From Actinomycetes bacterium (GTDB taxonomy: Bacteria > Actinomycetota > Acidimicrobiia > Acidimicrobiales > RAAP-2): a stretch of DNA of 9,474 nucleotides. The notes under the pieces are model-generated. The model made no database searches, was not told where the DNA came from, and saw only the letters and a program-made list of their open reading frames with translations. Positions 7,328 to 9,474 of this stretch are shown here, one piece after another. The number at the start of each line of letters is the position of its first letter. Position 1 is the stretch's first letter. The translations under genes and the position numbers were made by a program. The stretch is taken from assembly GCA_021805305.1 (NCBI GenBank), contig JAJZFO010000062.1, forward strand, positions 1 through 9,474. The letters run 5' to 3'.

Positions 7328-8013
7328 CGACCATCCTGATAGTCGACGATGAATCGGGCGTGCGCGACCTCTTGAGTGACACGCTGCGTTTCGCCGGGTA
7401 CGAGACGGAAGTCGCCGCCCACGGGCGCGAAGCCCTGGACATCTGGCGACGCCAGCGCGTCGACCTCTGCGTGGTCGACATCAACATGCCCGTCATGGAC
7501 GGCTTCGAGTTCCTCGAGACCGTGCGCAAGTCCGACGCCAATATTCCGGTACTGCTCCTGTCGGCGCGCGACGCCTCCGAGGACATCGCGCGCGGACTGC
7601 GCTACGGCGCCGACGACTACGTGCGCAAGCCCTTCAGCGTGGAGGAACTCTTGTTGCGCGTCCACGCCATCCTTCGGCGCACCCAGGGGGTGGGCGACGA
7701 GATCCTCACCTATTCGTGCGGGCCCCTGCTCATGGACACCGACCGCCACGAGGTCAGTTACGACGGTGAGGCGATCGAACTCTCGGCGACCGAATTCCGC
7801 CTGCTCGAGATGTTGATGGGGCGTCTCGACCGCCTCGTCACGCGCGAGCAACTCCTGCGCGATATTTGGGGGATGGACTTCGAGACCGAGACCACCGTGG
7901 TCGACACCTACATCTCCTACCTGCGCCGTAAGGTGCACCGCGACAACTTCACGCCCATCACGACCGTGCGCGGCGTGGGATTCAAGATGATCACCCCCTC
8001 CGCCCACGGGTGA
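7324..8013 (+). CDS. OmpR/PhoB-family response regulator
   Basis: The 229-residue DNA-binding regulator is phosphorylated by its partner kinase. The receiver domain spans about 1-118: the acidic pair Asp8/Asp9, phospho-acceptor Asp52 (in VVDINMPVMDG), Ser80, Tyr99 and Lys102 (YVRKPF) are all in place. The winged-helix effector domain spans about 128-226, with ELSATEFRLLEMLM, VDTYISYLRRKV and the wing TTVRGVGFKM. It resembles the actinobacterial PrrA/MprA/TrcR group, but I cannot name an orthologue. The ATG at 7324 is supported by GGAG at 7312-7315 and by the ATGA overlap with a possible mini-ORF. The stop overlaps the histidine kinase start (GTGA), fixing them as a coupled pair. The upstream 11-bp repeats could mediate autoregulation. 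Confidence 0.95.
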   Translation: MTTILIVDDESGVRDLLSDTLRFAGYETEVAAHGREALDIWRRQRVDLCVVDINMPVMDGFEFLETVRKSDANIPVLLLSARDASEDIARGLRYGADDYVRKPFSVEELLLRVHAILRRTQGVGDEILTYSCGPLLMDTDRHEVSYDGEAIELSATEFRLLEMLMGRLDRLVTREQLLRDIWGMDFETETTVVDTYISYLRRKVHRDNFTPITTVRGVGFKMITPSAHG

Positions 8014-9398
8014 AACTCTCGGTCCGCCTCACCGTCTTGTTGATCGCCGTCACGGTGGTGACGGCGCTGCTCGTCGGCTGGTTCGCGGTCAACGACTCGA
8101 CGCAGTCGCAGTACAAAGTGATCGACGCGGAGATCAACGCCGTCATCTCCAGTGGCGTCGGTCACCCCAGCGACGCCGCGATCGCGGCGCTCAACGTGGT
8201 CCAGACCTACAGTTACGACCTGACCATCGACCTGGTGGATTCACACGGCACGGTGACCCAGGTCAACGCCGGCAACGTGGCCCTCACCGCGACCCCGAGT
8301 CTGCACGACTTGGAGCATTCGCTCACCGCCGTGCGCTCGAGCGCGGACCTGCCCGGCTTTCGCTACCGCACCGAACGCGCGGCGGGAGGGTCCTACTTGG
8401 TGGTGGCCGCGTCGACGCAAGCCATCGCCAACGCGGCGCACCGGCTCGAGGGCAACGTGGCCCTCGTCGGGGTGTTGGCCGCGCTCTTGAGCATCGCCAT
8501 CGCCTACCTCTTCACCAACCGCGACATCCACCTGATCAAGAGGCTTATTCACTTCGCCGGTGAGATCGCCCACGGCAACGACACCACCCAGGTCCCGCCC
8601 GAATCCGGTGGCCCGGAGATGCGCGAGCTGCGCACGTCCCTCGTGACGATGGTCGGGTCCCTGCAGCGCGCCATCGAGACCGAGCGACGCTCGATCCGCG
8701 AGATGCAACGGTTCATCGGCGACGCCTCCCACGAACTGCGCACCCCCCTCACGGTGATCAAGGGCTACAGCGAGATCCTGGAGCGACCCGACCTCGACGA
8801 CGCGATGCGCACGCGCGCCCTCGAGCGGGTCCGCCGTGAGGTCACGCGCATGGACACCCTGGTCACCGACCTCCTGTTCTCGACCGAGGTGCGTGAAGCG
8901 GAGGCGCGCGACCTCGGCGCGGTCTCGTTGAGTGGCGTGCTCGCCGACGCCCTCGGGAACTTCCGGGTCGATCACCCCGACCGATCGCTCGCCACGCGCA
9001 TCACCCCCGGCGTGTGGATCACCGGACGTCAGGAGTACGTCGAGCGACTCATCAACAATTCACTCTCGAACATCGCGCGTCACACGCCCCCCGACGCCCC
9101 GGTGGCGGTGACCCTCGACACCGCGGGGCCCGTGGCGGTACTCGTCGTCGACGACGGAGGGCCCGGACTGCCGCCCGACGCGTACGCGCGCGACACCCGT
9201 CAATTCCAGCGTTTCGACCCGGCGCGTTCGCGCGAGTCGGGCGGCACGGGGCTGGGCATGAGCATCATGCACGACATCGTGACGACCTTGGGTGGCACGC
9301 TGCGCCTCGCCCCGAGTCCCCTGGGCGGCCTACGCCTGCGCTTCGAACTGCGCGGTGCGACGCCGCCGCGCGACGCCGCCCGCGAGGACTCAGCGTAG
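8010..9398 (+). CDS. Membrane sensor histidine kinase
   Basis: The 462-residue kinase is the partner of the preceding regulator. Membrane helices lie at about 8-27 and 148-168, enclosing an extracytoplasmic sensor domain of about 120 residues with no recognised ligand motif. A HAMP linker follows (about 169-222), then the dimerisation/phospho-acceptor domain with His241 in GDASHELRTPLT. The ATP-binding domain shows the N box (NNSLSNIARHTP, 349-360), G1 box (VVDDGGPGLP, 379-388), F box (FQRFDPARSRESG) and G2 box (GGTGLGMSIM, 411-420). All catalytic boxes are intact, so it should be active. The GTG start shares GTGA with the regulator's stop, without its own obvious Shine-Dalgarno, implying translational coupling. 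The 3' end overlaps the convergent gene at the right edge by nine bases. The signal sensed is unknown. Confidence 0.95.
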   Translation: MKLSVRLTVLLIAVTVVTALLVGWFAVNDSTQSQYKVIDAEINAVISSGVGHPSDAAIAALNVVQTYSYDLTIDLVDSHGTVTQVNAGNVALTATPSLHDLEHSLTAVRSSADLPGFRYRTERAAGGSYLVVAASTQAIANAAHRLEGNVALVGVLAALLSIAIAYLFTNRDIHLIKRLIHFAGEIAHGNDTTQVPPESGGPEMRELRTSLVTMVGSLQRAIETERRSIREMQRFIGDASHELRTPLTVIKGYSEILERPDLDDAMRTRALERVRREVTRMDTLVTDLLFSTEVREAEARDLGAVSLSGVLADALGNFRVDHPDRSLATRITPGVWITGRQEYVERLINNSLSNIARHTPPDAPVAVTLDTAGPVAVLVVDDGGPGLPPDAYARDTRQFQRFDPARSRESGGTGLGMSIMHDIVTTLGGTLRLAPSPLGGLRLRFELRGATPPRDAAREDSA

Positions 9399-9474
9399 GG
9401 CGATCAGGTGGATGTCGAGGATCCCGTCGGTCTCGCGCACCTTCTCCACCACCGACGTCGGCGCCGGTGACGCG
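9390..9474 (-). CDS. C-terminal fragment of an ACT-domain-like protein, possibly SerA
   Basis: Only the last 27 codons are inside the window, reading SVVEKVRETDGILDIHLIALR before the TGA at 9390-9392. The pattern of a helix (VVEKVRET), a DGI turn and a final strand (DIHLIALR) resembles the end of an ACT domain, and specifically the C-terminus of D-3-phosphoglycerate dehydrogenase, which senses serine. A SerA gene near leucine genes would be plausible in an Actinobacterium, but the fragment is too short to be sure. The gene converges with the histidine kinase and overlaps it by nine bases. That this is coding is likely; the product is a tentative reading. Confidence 0.5.
   Translation of the reverse strand, partial: ASPAPTSVVEKVRETDGILDIHLIALR

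Noticed and set aside
7297..8007. Minus-strand open frame across the response regulator
   Set aside because: It is a codon-bias shadow of a clear OmpR-family gene and has His/Val/Gln-rich, domainless composition. The same applies to the antisense frames over leuC, leuD, the reductase, the flavoprotein and the kinase.

Overview
The window is a high-GC, gene-dense piece of a bacterial chromosome. It looks actinobacterial: GC-rich third codon positions, GTG starts, 4-base ATGA/GTGA overlaps, TANNNT -10 boxes placed directly before start codons, and an attenuated leuA of the long actinobacterial length. The class Acidimicrobiia is a guess from overall character, not something I can prove. I see no mobile elements, CRISPR arrays, tRNA or rRNA genes.

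Left part (1-4381), leucine biosynthesis. The 3' part of leuC and the whole of leuD lie on the + strand, translationally coupled. They run tail to tail, with no gap, into a minus-strand gene for a PQ-loop/SWEET-like seven-helix membrane protein. Upstream of that, on the same minus strand, is leuA. In front of leuA is a complete transcription attenuator: a strong promoter, an apparently leaderless 11-residue leader peptide with three consecutive Leu codons (MTSECRELLLR), a hairpin starting at the leader stop codon, and a GC-rich hairpin with a U6 tract before the leuA ribosome binding site.

Middle part (4369-7180). Divergent from the leu leader is a 49-residue single-span membrane protein. It is followed by an aldo/keto reductase of the Kv-beta (AKR6) type, whose Shine-Dalgarno overlaps a perfect 7-5-7 inverted repeat. 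Next, in the same reading frame and 18 nt after the reductase stop, comes an FAD-dependent amine-oxidase/desaturase-like flavoprotein. A small exported protein on the minus strand overlaps the flavoprotein gene end to end.

Right part (7181-9474), a two-component system. An OmpR-type response regulator and its membrane histidine kinase share a GTGA overlap. The regulator is preceded by a five-codon open frame (MEFPR) that could be the first leaderless start of the transcript, and by three 11-bp direct-repeat-like units that could be an autoregulatory site. At the right edge, the last 27 codons of a minus-strand gene resemble the C-terminal ACT domain of 3-phosphoglycerate dehydrogenase.

The most interesting material is regulatory: the leuA attenuator, the repeated leaderless promoter geometry, the mini-ORF before the response regulator, and the inverted repeat on the reductase ribosome binding site. 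I do not see a wholly new defence or mobile system here.
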